From: an uncultured Collinsella sp.
Lineage (GTDB): Bacteria; Actinomycetota; Coriobacteriia; Coriobacteriales; Coriobacteriaceae
Reading direction: 5' to 3'
Assembly: GCA_900549455.1 (NCBI GenBank)
Contig: UROM01000026.1
Coordinates: 1 to 19,415 of the forward strand
DNA: 19,415 nucleotides
Positions 1 to 6,585 of the stretch are shown here, piece by piece. The number at the start of each line of letters is the position of its first letter. Within the stretch, counting starts at the first letter, position 1. Both the position numbers and the translations under genes were made by a program. The notes under the pieces are model-generated. The model was not told the origin of the DNA. It ran no database searches and was given only the letters and a program-made list of their open reading frames with translations.

Positions 1-32
1 CTCGTGGGCTCGGAGATGTGTATAAGAGACAG
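1..32. other. Nextera transposase adapter (sequencing artefact)
   Basis: The first 32 bases match the end of the Illumina Nextera read-2 adapter, finishing with the 19-base Tn5 mosaic end (AGATGTGTATAAGAGACAG, 14-32). Genomic sequence starts at 33. Any reading frame entering from the left begins with adapter-encoded peptides (MCIRDR or MYKRQ), which are known artefact tags in protein databases. This is library DNA, not an insertion sequence of the organism. Confidence 0.97.
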
Positions 33-160
33 GTGGCGCCCAGGTGCGCGAACTCGGGCGAGCAAGCGTACACCGCCATGCCCCGCGGCGTCACCGTCAG
101 CTGGGCCTCGAGCGCAAACTTGCCCTCGCCCACTGCAACCTTTGTCGTGTGCATACCCAT
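33..160 (-). CDS. LpdD-like small protein, 5' end only (partial)
   Basis: An open reverse frame starts at ATG (160-158) behind a good ribosome site (AGGAGA at 170-165) and runs 42 codons until the adapter cuts it. The visible peptide has TTKVAVGEGKFALEAQ at residues 5-20, then a TPRG turn and EFAHLGA at the cut. The G-E-G-(K/R)-(F/Y)-A-L start and a H-(L/I)-G-A motif resemble the small LpdD-type prenylated-flavin chaperone family linked to UbiD-like decarboxylases, as I remember it. That assignment is tentative because two thirds of the protein is missing. It is divergent from the MFS exporter gene and has its own promoter with an overlapping palindrome (201-241). The missing part cannot be recovered from this contig. 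Confidence 0.55.
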
Positions 161-200
161 GGGATCTCCTGTCGCCCGCGATGTACCTGAGACCATCTTC

Positions 201-241
201 GCCTGTATTGCGACTATACAGGCAAGCGCAGCCTGCGACAA
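201..241 (-). promoter_or_regulatory. Promoter with palindromic operator for the LpdD-like gene
   Basis: On the minus strand, TTGTCG (241-236) and TATAGT (218-213) are separated by exactly 17 bases and match the sigma-70 -35/-10 pattern at 4/6 and 5/6. A perfect inverted repeat, GCCTGTAT (201-208) and ATACAGGC (216-223) with a 7-base loop, covers the -10 and the expected start point near 206. This is the classical place for a repressor site. It lies between divergent genes, so it could control both. The -35 falls inside a half copy of the TGCGACAAAGG repeat (234-250). Confidence 0.5.
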
Positions 242-321
242 AGGGGGCAGGCACCTGACACATTCTGTTAGAGTTGCAGGGATTGAATCCCGCTTATTCA
301 TGCGACATTGGAGTGACAACC

Positions 322-1575
322 TTGACCGCCGCAACCACGCCTAAAAGTAAGTCAACCGCCGCCGCGCTCTCCCCCGCGCGCACCAAGCTCTGCCTAGCGC
401 TGCTCGTGCTGTTGGGATTCTCGCTCGGCTGCTCCGAGTTCGTGGTCATCGGCATCGAAAGTGACTTGGCGACGGAACTCGGCATCTCGCTTGCCACCGC
501 GGGCCAGCTCATCAGCGTGTTTGCGCTTGTCTACGCTATCGCGACGCCGGTGCTCGCGCTCAGCACGGGGCGTTTTCGCCGCTACCAGCTGCTCGTGTGC
601 TATAGCATCGTCTTTGTGCTCGGCAACCTGGTCATGGCACTGGCGCCCAACTTCCAGGTGCTCTTTATCTCGCGCATCATCCTAGGTTCCGTCTCGGGCG
701 CACTGCTCGCCGTGGGCGTGACGTACATCCCCGAGCTGCTGTCCCCGCAGCAAACTTCGCTTGCCATCTCGGTGGTATATGGTGCGTTTTCCGTGGCAAT
801 GGTCTTTGTCACTTCGATCGGCAAGTTTGTGGCCGACACGCTCGATTGGCACGTGGCCATGTACGGCACGCTTTCCTTTGCCGTTCTGATATGCGGAGCG
901 CTCGTGATGTTTATGCCGCGCGCCGGACAGACCGACGAGCCTGCCACCTTTCGCGAGCAGGCAGGTCTGCTGCGCGAGCCGAGCATCATCACCGGCATGC
1001 TCATCTTTTTGTTTGGCGTCGGGTCGGTCTACGTATTCTACGGCTACGTGACGCCCTATCTGGAGCAGGTGCTGGGCATGGGCACGGTCGAAGCCAGTAC
1101 CACGCTCATGGCCTACGGCGTGTTCTGCCTGATCTCGAACATCCTGGGCGGATGGATCGATGCGCGCTTTGGCATGAAAGCGCTGCTTGTGACGTTTGTG
1201 CTGCAAGCTGCGGCGTTACTCGGGCTGTTTGCTGTGGGCGGCACCATGCCGCTCGCGCTGGTCTTTGTCTTTAGCTTGGCGATGCTCATGTACCTGTTCT
1301 CGGTGTCGTGCATCACACACTTTATGGACGTGGCGCGCAGCCGCCATCCCAAGTCGATGGTGCTCGCGAGCTCGGTAGAACCCATGGCGTTTAACGTCGG
1401 TATCTCGTTTGGCACCGCAGTGGGCGGCGCCGTGGTAAGCAGCGTTGGCATTGCGTACGTGGGCGCAGTGGGCGCCGCGTTCTCGCTTGTGGCCTGGATG
1501 CTCACGCTGGTGACGATTAAGTTGGCTCGCTGGGAGCGTCGCCGTCAATCAGCACAGCCCCGGATGCAGGCATAG
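322..1575 (+). CDS. MFS transporter, DHA1/AraJ-like efflux family
   Basis: Predicted 417-residue, about 12-helix inner-membrane transporter of the major facilitator superfamily. The first helix contains GFSLGCSEFVVIG, followed by a segment ending AGQLISVFALVYAIATPV and a loop with STGRFRRYQ. This is the usual order in AraJ/sugar-efflux/DHA1 drug:proton antiporters. The substrate cannot be told from the sequence; these proteins export sugars, drugs or arabinose-like compounds using the proton gradient. I chose the TTG at 322 because GGAG lies at 310-313, 8 bases upstream. GTG 313 and TTG 274 are in-frame alternatives without a comparable ribosome site. The N-terminal 20 residues are Thr/Ala/Ser-rich and cytoplasmic. 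The gene stands alone, divergent from the LpdD-like gene and convergent with the PTS gene. Confidence 0.85.
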   Translation: MTAATTPKSKSTAAALSPARTKLCLALLVLLGFSLGCSEFVVIGIESDLATELGISLATAGQLISVFALVYAIATPVLALSTGRFRRYQLLVCYSIVFVLGNLVMALAPNFQVLFISRIILGSVSGALLAVGVTYIPELLSPQQTSLAISVVYGAFSVAMVFVTSIGKFVADTLDWHVAMYGTLSFAVLICGALVMFMPRAGQTDEPATFREQAGLLREPSIITGMLIFLFGVGSVYVFYGYVTPYLEQVLGMGTVEASTTLMAYGVFCLISNILGGWIDARFGMKALLVTFVLQAAALLGLFAVGGTMPLALVFVFSLAMLMYLFSVSCITHFMDVARSRHPKSMVLASSVEPMAFNVGISFGTAVGGAVVSSVGIAYVGAVGAAFSLVAWMLTLVTIKLARWERRRQSAQPRMQA

Positions 1576-1663
1576 GGACGAACACAGCCCAAGGTGGCGA
1601 GCAACCAGTGAAAACCGTCCCATACTAGTAGTGTTTATCCGCCTGCAAGCTCCGGCAGTGCAA

Positions 1664-1722
1664 TTTCGTGTATTTCAGATACACGCTTTTCTACGATTTC
1701 GTGTATTTCAAATACACGAAAT
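1664..1722. repeat. Two tandem palindromes, 33-bp period (orphan operator-like)
   Basis: Copy 1 (1667-1685) has arms CGTGTAT/ATACACG around TTCAG. Copy 2 (1696-1722) is a perfect 27-bp palindrome with 13-bp arms centred on C1709, core CGTGTATTTCAAATACACG. The copies are offset by exactly 33 bp and both start TTTCGTGTATTTCA (1664 and 1697). They lie between the 3' ends of two convergent genes, so neither neighbour has its promoter here. The core TGTATTTCA resembles TGCATTTCA in the 33-bp-spaced iterons beside the DUF4143 ATPase gene. They look like binding sites left without their gene. Confidence 0.7.
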
Positions 1723-1738
1723 GCGCGTGGAGCAACTC

Positions 1739-1776
1739 AAAGGCGGCGGCAGACGCATTGTCTGCCGCCGCCTTTT
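1739..1776 (+). terminator. Bidirectional Rho-independent terminator
   Basis: A perfect 16-bp stem (1739-1754 with 1760-1775) with loop GCATT is followed by TTTTA on the plus strand and TTTGAG on the minus strand. It lies between the convergent MFS and PTS genes and can end both transcripts. Confidence 0.85.
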
Positions 1777-1805
1777 ATCCCGGATTTTATAGATATGTGA
1801 GTCGT

Positions 1806-3368
1806 TTACTCCATACCCAGCAGCTCGCGCATCTGAGTCGCGTAGTTAGATGCCATGTTGCCGTAGACAATCTGCACACCGCCGTTGACATGCACGATGC
1901 CACGCGCTTCGAGCTTTTCGGTAAACTCGGCGTCGTCAACCACCTTGTCACAGTCATTGAGCTGGATGCGCAGACGGGTGAAGCAGGCCTCGACAGACTT
2001 AATATTGTTGTCGCCGCCCACTGCCTCAACGATGGCGGGAATGAGGTCGCTGATCACAGTCTTGGGAGCCTTTGCGGCCTCATCGTCGGACTCTTCCTCG
2101 CGGCCGGGAGTCTTAAGGTCCTTCTTAAGAATGATGAACTTGAAGACGAAGTAGTACACCACGAAGTAGATGGGGCCGAGGAACAGGATAACCTGCCAGT
2201 TGGAGCCCTTGGCTGCACCCATAATGCCGTTAAAGATCAACGACAAGAGCGGGCCGCCAAAGGATGCGGAACCGGCCACGTTGAACTGCAGGATATAGGT
2301 CAGCGCATAAGCAAGACCAGCCATGAGAGCGTGGAATACGTAGAGGATGGGCGCGATGAACAGGAAGGAGTACTCGAGCGGCTCGGTAATGCCGGAGAGG
2401 ATGCAAGGCACCACGATGGCAATCATGAGCGCTGCGGTCTTCTTCTTGTTCTTGGGAAGCGCCGTCTTGTAGAAGGCGAGTGCAGCGCCGGGCAGGCCGA
2501 ACATGGCGAAGATAACCTTGCCGTTCATGACAAAACGGCTGACCTCGATGTTAAACGGCGTGCTGGGAGAGCCCAGGATCGCGTTGTAGATATTGATAGC
2601 GCCCTGAACAGTCTGGCCGTCGATGGTCTCGACGCCACCGAGCGACGTGAAGAAGAACGGCAAATAGACAAAGTGATGCAGGCCAAAAGGCAGGAGCATG
2701 CGCTCGCCGGCGCCGTAGACAAATGCACCAAAGGCACCCGTAGTCTTGATGAACTCGGACAGCGCGCCGAGAGCGTTCTGAATAAACGGGAAAACAAAGG
2801 ACATGACCAATGCGAGGATGCTGCATGAGAGCAGCGTCACCGCCGGGATAAAGCGCGTACCGTTGAAGATGGAGAACACGGCAGGCAGCTCAATCTTGTA
2901 GTAACGGTTATGCAACCATGCGACGATTGCGCCCACCAGAAGACCGCCGATAACGCCCGTGTCGAGCGTGGTGATGCCGAGGATCGTGCTCTGGCCCGTC
3001 GTAAGATTCGCGGGATCGATAACGCCAGTCGCCGTAAGGAACGTGCCCATCACGGAATTCATGCACATGTAGCCCAAAAAGCCACAAAGCGCCGCGGTAG
3101 CCTTCTCGGACTTGGCGAAGCCATAGGCGAGGCAAATCGAGAAGATAACCGGGATGTTGTTCATAACGATGCTGGCAGCGGCCTTGAGAATCGAAAAGAA
3201 GATCGCAAAGCCCGGAGCAGCAAGCCAGGGAACAGCTGCCGTAAGGGTGGGGCTGGTAAAGGCATTGCCAAAGCCCTGAAGGATGCCGGCGATTGGCAGG
3301 ATCAAGACAGGCGTCATGAGGACTTTGCCCAGGCGCTGGAACTTTGCCAGCAGCTCATCTTTGTTCAT
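1806..3368 (-). CDS. PTS alpha-glucoside-type EIICB component
   Basis: A 520-residue membrane permease of the phosphoenolpyruvate sugar phosphotransferase system that imports and phosphorylates its sugar. The EIIC domain (about 10-405) holds multiple membrane helices, GERMLLPFGLHH (221-232) and GITEPLE (326-332), the conserved substrate-binding segment of the glucose/glucoside superfamily. An acidic linker (about 410-425) leads to EIIB (about 430-515), with phosphorylation site Cys462 in the motif ACFTRLRI. There is no EIIA domain, so a separate EIIA must supply phosphate. The adjacent GH4 gene points to maltose or another alpha-glucoside (MalX/GlvC/AglA type). The start ATG has GAGGGG about 7 bases upstream. 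It lies 82 bp downstream of the GH4 gene, probably in the same transcript, with a hairpin between them. The terminator at 1739-1776 ends the operon. Confidence 0.9.
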   Translation of the reverse strand: MNKDELLAKFQRLGKVLMTPVLILPIAGILQGFGNAFTSPTLTAAVPWLAAPGFAIFFSILKAAASIVMNNIPVIFSICLAYGFAKSEKATAALCGFLGYMCMNSVMGTFLTATGVIDPANLTTGQSTILGITTLDTGVIGGLLVGAIVAWLHNRYYKIELPAVFSIFNGTRFIPAVTLLSCSILALVMSFVFPFIQNALGALSEFIKTTGAFGAFVYGAGERMLLPFGLHHFVYLPFFFTSLGGVETIDGQTVQGAINIYNAILGSPSTPFNIEVSRFVMNGKVIFAMFGLPGAALAFYKTALPKNKKKTAALMIAIVVPCILSGITEPLEYSFLFIAPILYVFHALMAGLAYALTYILQFNVAGSASFGGPLLSLIFNGIMGAAKGSNWQVILFLGPIYFVVYYFVFKFIILKKDLKTPGREEESDDEAAKAPKTVISDLIPAIVEAVGGDNNIKSVEACFTRLRIQLNDCDKVVDDAEFTEKLEARGIVHVNGGVQIVYGNMASNYATQMRELLGME

Positions 3369-3390
3369 GGGATACCCCTCTTAAAGAAAC

Positions 3391-3421
3391 GGGGCGTGCA
3401 GCTCTACAGCCCACACGCCCC
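3391..3421 (-). other. Intercistronic hairpin between GH4 and PTS genes
   Basis: GGGGCGTG (3391-3398) pairs with CACGCCCC (3414-3421) around a 15-base loop. On the minus strand it is followed by GTTTCTTTAAG, a broken U-rich tail, and then the PTS ribosome site. It may cause partial termination or mRNA processing and so adjust permease versus enzyme levels. That role is inferred. Confidence 0.5.
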
Positions 3422-3450
3422 ATAACAGTTATCAAGCGCTATGGAACTAG

Positions 3451-4776
3451 CTACTTAAGCTCCGGCCAGTAATCCTTATTGGCCTCGATGAGCTTGTCGA
3501 GCACTTTGCGAGCCTTCTTGGCGTCACCGACCAGACGATTAAGCGTGAGTGCCTGCAGAGCCTTCTCGTAGGAACCCTCCATCCAAGCCTCAACAGTCAG
3601 GCGCTCATAGGCGTACTGGTTCTCCATAAGGCCGCGATAGAAGGTACCGATCTTGCCAACTGCATAGGGCTGCGGGCCATTGGCGCCCACGCTTGCCGCA
3701 ACCTCGACCATGGCGTCATCGGGCATACCCTCGATAATGCCGTTGTTGGGCACAATGACAATGAAAGTCTTGTTGGTGTTGCGATAAATGGCCGACGTGA
3801 TTTCCACGATCATATCGCCATGAGCGTCGTTTTGCACAACCGAGGAGTTCTTTGCGGTGCCAACTTTGGCAACACGCTCGCACTCGGCGAACACGCGCTT
3901 CTCACGACCGTTGATAACCTCGTCGGAGCGAGTGTAGTCGGGGTCGAGGTGAGCGACCTTGTACTCGGGATACAGATAGTACTGCAGATAAGTGTTGGGC
4001 AGATAGTCGGGGAAGTCCTCGAGCATGTCCTTGACCATGGCGTAGGTATCAAGCCAGGACTGGTCACGCTGCTCGGCATCGGCAGGAAGGAAGCCGTTCT
4101 TCTCCGTGTACTCCTTAATCTGCGGGACGAGGTCATGACCCTCCTCATCGTAGATGTGCTTGAACCAACCGAAGTGATTGAGGCCGAAGTACACGGGCTC
4201 CGTCTTGCTCATATCGCGACCGAGCAGGCGACCGTAAGAGCGCATGAGGTTGACAGGCTGGTCGCAGATGTTGAGGACGCGATGCTCATCGGGCAGGACG
4301 CGCTCGAGACCATATGCCACAATAGCAGCCGGGTTGGTGTAGTTGATAATCCACGCCTCCGGGCTATGAGCGCGAACGTCGTTGACGATCTCAACCATGT
4401 CATGCATGGAGCGCATACCGTAAGCCATGCCGCCAGGGCCCACCGTTTCCTGGCCGATGATTCCCATATGCAGCGGAATCTTCTCGTCCTTGCTGCGCAT
4501 CTCGTAGCCGCCGGTACGAATCTGGCAGAGCACAAAGTCGACGTCGGTGTAAGCCTCGTCCTTATCGGTGGTGTAACCAAACTCCACACCGGGCTCCTCC
4601 TCGGCGAAGAGGATCTTGCCAAACTCGCCGATCGGACGCTGACGCTCGGCATCGATGTCATAGAGCATCACGCGGTTCAGCGGCAGAATGTCCATGTGCT
4701 TGGTCAGGGCTTTAAGAATGCCAGGGCACCACGTGGAGCCGCCGCCAACGATCACAATATTGAGCTTATCCTTCAT
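3451..4776 (-). CDS. 6-phospho-alpha-glucosidase, glycoside hydrolase family 4
   Basis: Cytoplasmic enzyme that splits the 6-phosphorylated alpha-glucoside delivered by the PTS, by the NAD+- and Mn2+-dependent oxidation/elimination mechanism of family GH4. The product is 441 residues, the length of B. subtilis GlvA. Visible motifs are the dinucleotide loop VGGGSTW (10-16), NYTNPAA (145-151), the metal/catalytic motif CDQP (Cys171-Asp172) and metal ligand His201 in NHFGW, plus NTYLQYYLYP (261-270) near the catalytic Tyr. Asp after the Cys is typical of phospho-alpha-glucosidases, whereas beta enzymes usually have Asn. The family usually reads CDMP, so Gln173 is a small deviation. I chose ATG 4776 because GGAGGG lies about 8 bases upstream and the family fold begins at residue 5. 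An in-frame extension to 4959 lacks family sequence. It is divergent from the RpiR regulator. Confidence 0.9.
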   Translation of the reverse strand: MKDKLNIVIVGGGSTWCPGILKALTKHMDILPLNRVMLYDIDAERQRPIGEFGKILFAEEEPGVEFGYTTDKDEAYTDVDFVLCQIRTGGYEMRSKDEKIPLHMGIIGQETVGPGGMAYGMRSMHDMVEIVNDVRAHSPEAWIINYTNPAAIVAYGLERVLPDEHRVLNICDQPVNLMRSYGRLLGRDMSKTEPVYFGLNHFGWFKHIYDEEGHDLVPQIKEYTEKNGFLPADAEQRDQSWLDTYAMVKDMLEDFPDYLPNTYLQYYLYPEYKVAHLDPDYTRSDEVINGREKRVFAECERVAKVGTAKNSSVVQNDAHGDMIVEITSAIYRNTNKTFIVIVPNNGIIEGMPDDAMVEVAASVGANGPQPYAVGKIGTFYRGLMENQYAYERLTVEAWMEGSYEKALQALTLNRLVGDAKKARKVLDKLIEANKDYWPELK

Positions 4777-5073
4777 GTTCCGTCCCTCCAGGGTTGGCTG
4801 ATCGGTGTTCTCGAAGACCTTGGGCTCCGCGGTTGTCCTCGGCTTGCTTCGTTTCGATTGATATTTTGCGACCTGAAGCCATTTGCGAGCCCCGCACGAG
4901 CCAAAGCGGAACGAGGACACATGATTTCGCTCACGACACAGATATGTGTAGGCAGACACGCGCGTTTGCCCAGTTCATGGGTAATAGGCAATCTTGACCG
5001 ACTACCGATTTCTCACCTGGCAACACAAAGCGGTACCATATGTACGACGAGGTGCGAGGGGCTGAAACATCTT
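4777..5073. promoter_or_regulatory. Divergent control region, GH4/PTS operon and RpiR gene
   Basis: These 297 bp separate the divergent start codons and must hold both promoters. I see an imperfect operator-like element ACACA-GATA-TGTGT (4936-4949) and a TTGACC (4994-4999) without a convincing -10. No promoter can be placed firmly. RpiR-type regulators normally bind palindromes in such regions and respond to the sugar phosphate. Confidence 0.4.
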
Positions 5074-5823
5074 ATGAAAGATCAAGAATCTTTTTATGAT
5101 CATGTGCGAGCTGGCGAGAGCAAGCTCAACGATCTCGAAAGCGAGATCATGCGCTACATCATCGAGCTGCGTGATGATATTGACGATGTCACGCTTAAGA
5201 GCGTTGCTGAACGGTTCTTCGTCGCTCCCAATACAATCGTCAGGCTTGCCCATAAGCTTGGCTTCTCGGGGTTTACGGAGCTCAAACAATCGTATTCCGC
5301 CTCGCTCGACCGCAATCGATTCACAATCGAGACACTTCCGCTCGACACCCAGCTCGTACAAACAAAAGACCTGCTTAACGACCGGGTCATCGATTCGGTT
5401 GTGAGCCTTATCCAGGACGCCTCGCATATCGTGTTCTTCTGCTCGGGTTTTTCGAAGTACCCGTGCCTCGAAATGGCTGAAAAGCTCAAAATTATGGGCA
5501 AGAACACCGATACGCTCAGTGAACGCCACGTCATGAGGCATTACGCAGAACTCCTCGGCAAAAACGACCTGGTCTTCAGCGTTTCCGTAAGCGGCGAGAC
5601 ACAGGTCTCTATTGACGCCACATCGATAGCCAAAACACGCGGATGCAAGGTCGTCACGCTCACCGGCTTTTCTCGAAATTCTCTCTCGAAACTAGCCGAC
5701 TACCCTATCTACACCGTGCAAAAAGAAATCCGCTTGGGCAGTATGGACCTCGACAGTCGATTGATGTTCTATTACGTTTTCGAATTGATATTTGAGCGCT
5801 ACTTCAAACTGGCCAAGAAATAA
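5074..5823 (+). CDS. RpiR/MurR family transcriptional regulator (HTH + SIS)
   Basis: A 249-residue regulator with an N-terminal helix-turn-helix (about 22-75; TLKSVAERFFVAPNTIVRLAHKLG at 40-63 is the recognition region) and a C-terminal SIS sugar-phosphate-binding domain (about 105-235, with FSVSVSGET at 168-176). It likely senses the phosphorylated alpha-glucoside or glucose-6-phosphate and controls the divergent GH4/PTS operon and itself. The frame is open far upstream, but that part is antisense to the GH4 gene. ATG 5074 is the first start that gives a normal family length. AGGGG lies 12 bases upstream, rather far, suggesting moderate translation. The phosphatase gene follows after 59 bp with no terminator visible, so read-through is possible. 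Confidence 0.9.
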   Translation: MKDQESFYDHVRAGESKLNDLESEIMRYIIELRDDIDDVTLKSVAERFFVAPNTIVRLAHKLGFSGFTELKQSYSASLDRNRFTIETLPLDTQLVQTKDLLNDRVIDSVVSLIQDASHIVFFCSGFSKYPCLEMAEKLKIMGKNTDTLSERHVMRHYAELLGKNDLVFSVSVSGETQVSIDATSIAKTRGCKVVTLTGFSRNSLSKLADYPIYTVQKEIRLGSMDLDSRLMFYYVFELIFERYFKLAKK

Positions 5824-5882
5824 AACTTGGTATGCGCCCGGCTTCGGCTCTTTAGCAGCCTTCTATATGAAAGGAACCGCGC

Positions 5883-6329
5883 ATGCAACGCGTGCTGTTT
5901 ATCTGTCACGGCAACATCTGTCGCTCGACGATGGCTGAGTCGGTGTTTACTGAGCTGGTGCGCCGTGCCGGGCGCGCGGGCGAGTTTGTCATCGATTCCG
6001 CTGCGACCTCGACCGAGGAGATCGGCAACCCGCCGCATCATGGCACTGTTGCCAAGCTGCGTGAAGTCGGGATTCCCGTCGTTGCCCACCGCGCGCGCCA
6101 GGTGCGTCGCGCAGAGTATGGCGACTGGGATCGCATTGTCTATATGGATGCCGAGAACGCGCGTGGCCTGCGTCGCATCTTTGGCGACGACCCCGACGGC
6201 AAGATTGCGCGCTTGCTCGATTGGACTGATCGCCCCGGCGACGTGGCCGATCCCTGGTACACCGGCAATTTCGATGCCACCTACCGCGACGTACTCGACG
6301 GTTGCACTGCTATGCTCGAGCAGCTGTAA
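5883..6329 (+). CDS. Low-molecular-weight protein-tyrosine phosphatase
   Basis: A 148-residue cytoplasmic phosphatase. The P-loop CHGNICRS (8-15) fits C-x5-R-(S/T), with nucleophile Cys8 and phosphate-binding Arg14. The general acid is Asp123 in DVADPWY (120-126). The length is normal for the family. In bacteria such enzymes dephosphorylate tyrosine kinases of capsule synthesis or arginine/tyrosine-phosphorylated proteins; no kinase is present here, so the partner is unknown. AGGA lies 7 bases before the ATG. The stop codon TAA (6327-6329) directly abuts the left copy of the 197-bp repeat, so the 3' flank of this gene has probably been replaced. Confidence 0.93.
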   Translation: MQRVLFICHGNICRSTMAESVFTELVRRAGRAGEFVIDSAATSTEEIGNPPHHGTVAKLREVGIPVVAHRARQVRRAEYGDWDRIVYMDAENARGLRRIFGDDPDGKIARLLDWTDRPGDVADPWYTGNFDATYRDVLDGCTAMLEQL

Positions 6330-6526
6330 TCGATGAAATGCAAAGTTTTTAGAGCCATAAATCGGATGAAATGTAGAAATTTGACCTTACTCGCGCACAG
6401 CACAACGACGACAACGCCTAAGCATAGGCATAAGCGAAGTCGGAATTCCCATATACAAATCGAGCGTGGTTTTTCTCCCACTTTGAGCATTCAAGTGCGC
6501 TCTAGACGGGAGAAAATCCACGCTCA
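6330..6526. repeat. Left copy of 197-bp direct repeat flanking the DUF4143 gene
   Basis: This segment aligns without gaps to 8001-8197 at about 159 of 197 positions (81%, counted by hand). It begins on the base after the phosphatase stop codon. It contains two iterons ATGAAATG at 6333 and 6366 (33-bp spacing) and an 18-bp inverted repeat (6462-6479 with 6508-6525, one mismatch) that would form a strong hairpin downstream of the phosphatase gene. In the right copy the same segment is the upstream region of the ATPase gene. Here no ATPase gene follows in that orientation, so it looks like an orphan control region. Confidence 0.85.
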
Positions 6527-6542
6527 TTATCTCGGATAGCGG

Positions 6543-6573
6543 ATGCGACAAAGGCACTATCCCTTTGTCGCAT
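6543..6573. repeat. TGCGACAAAGG inverted repeat, copy A
   Basis: Perfect 12-bp arms ATGCGACAAAGG (6543-6554) and CCTTTGTCGCAT (6562-6573) enclose a 7-base loop, just past the 3' end of the DUF4143 gene. There is no T-run on either side, so it is not a standard terminator. Near-identical sequence recurs at 18443-18473 and as a half copy at 234-250, so this is a dispersed element. Confidence 0.8.
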
Positions 6574-6585
6574 CGGGGACTGTCC

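Noticed and set aside
4..344. Two plus-strand open frames starting in the left adapter
   Set aside because: They begin with adapter-coded peptides and run antisense to the LpdD-like gene start and the control region.
1721..1792. Short open frame MRVEQLKGGG... after the palindromes
   Set aside because: It has no ribosome site and its body is the terminator stem.
1668..2828. 386-codon plus-strand open frame beginning in the palindromes
   Set aside because: It runs antisense through the PTS gene, whose EIICB motifs are unambiguous; no start signal.
3820..5073. N-terminal extension of the RpiR frame
   Set aside because: This part is antisense to the GH4 gene and its control region. The regulator has normal family length from ATG 5074.
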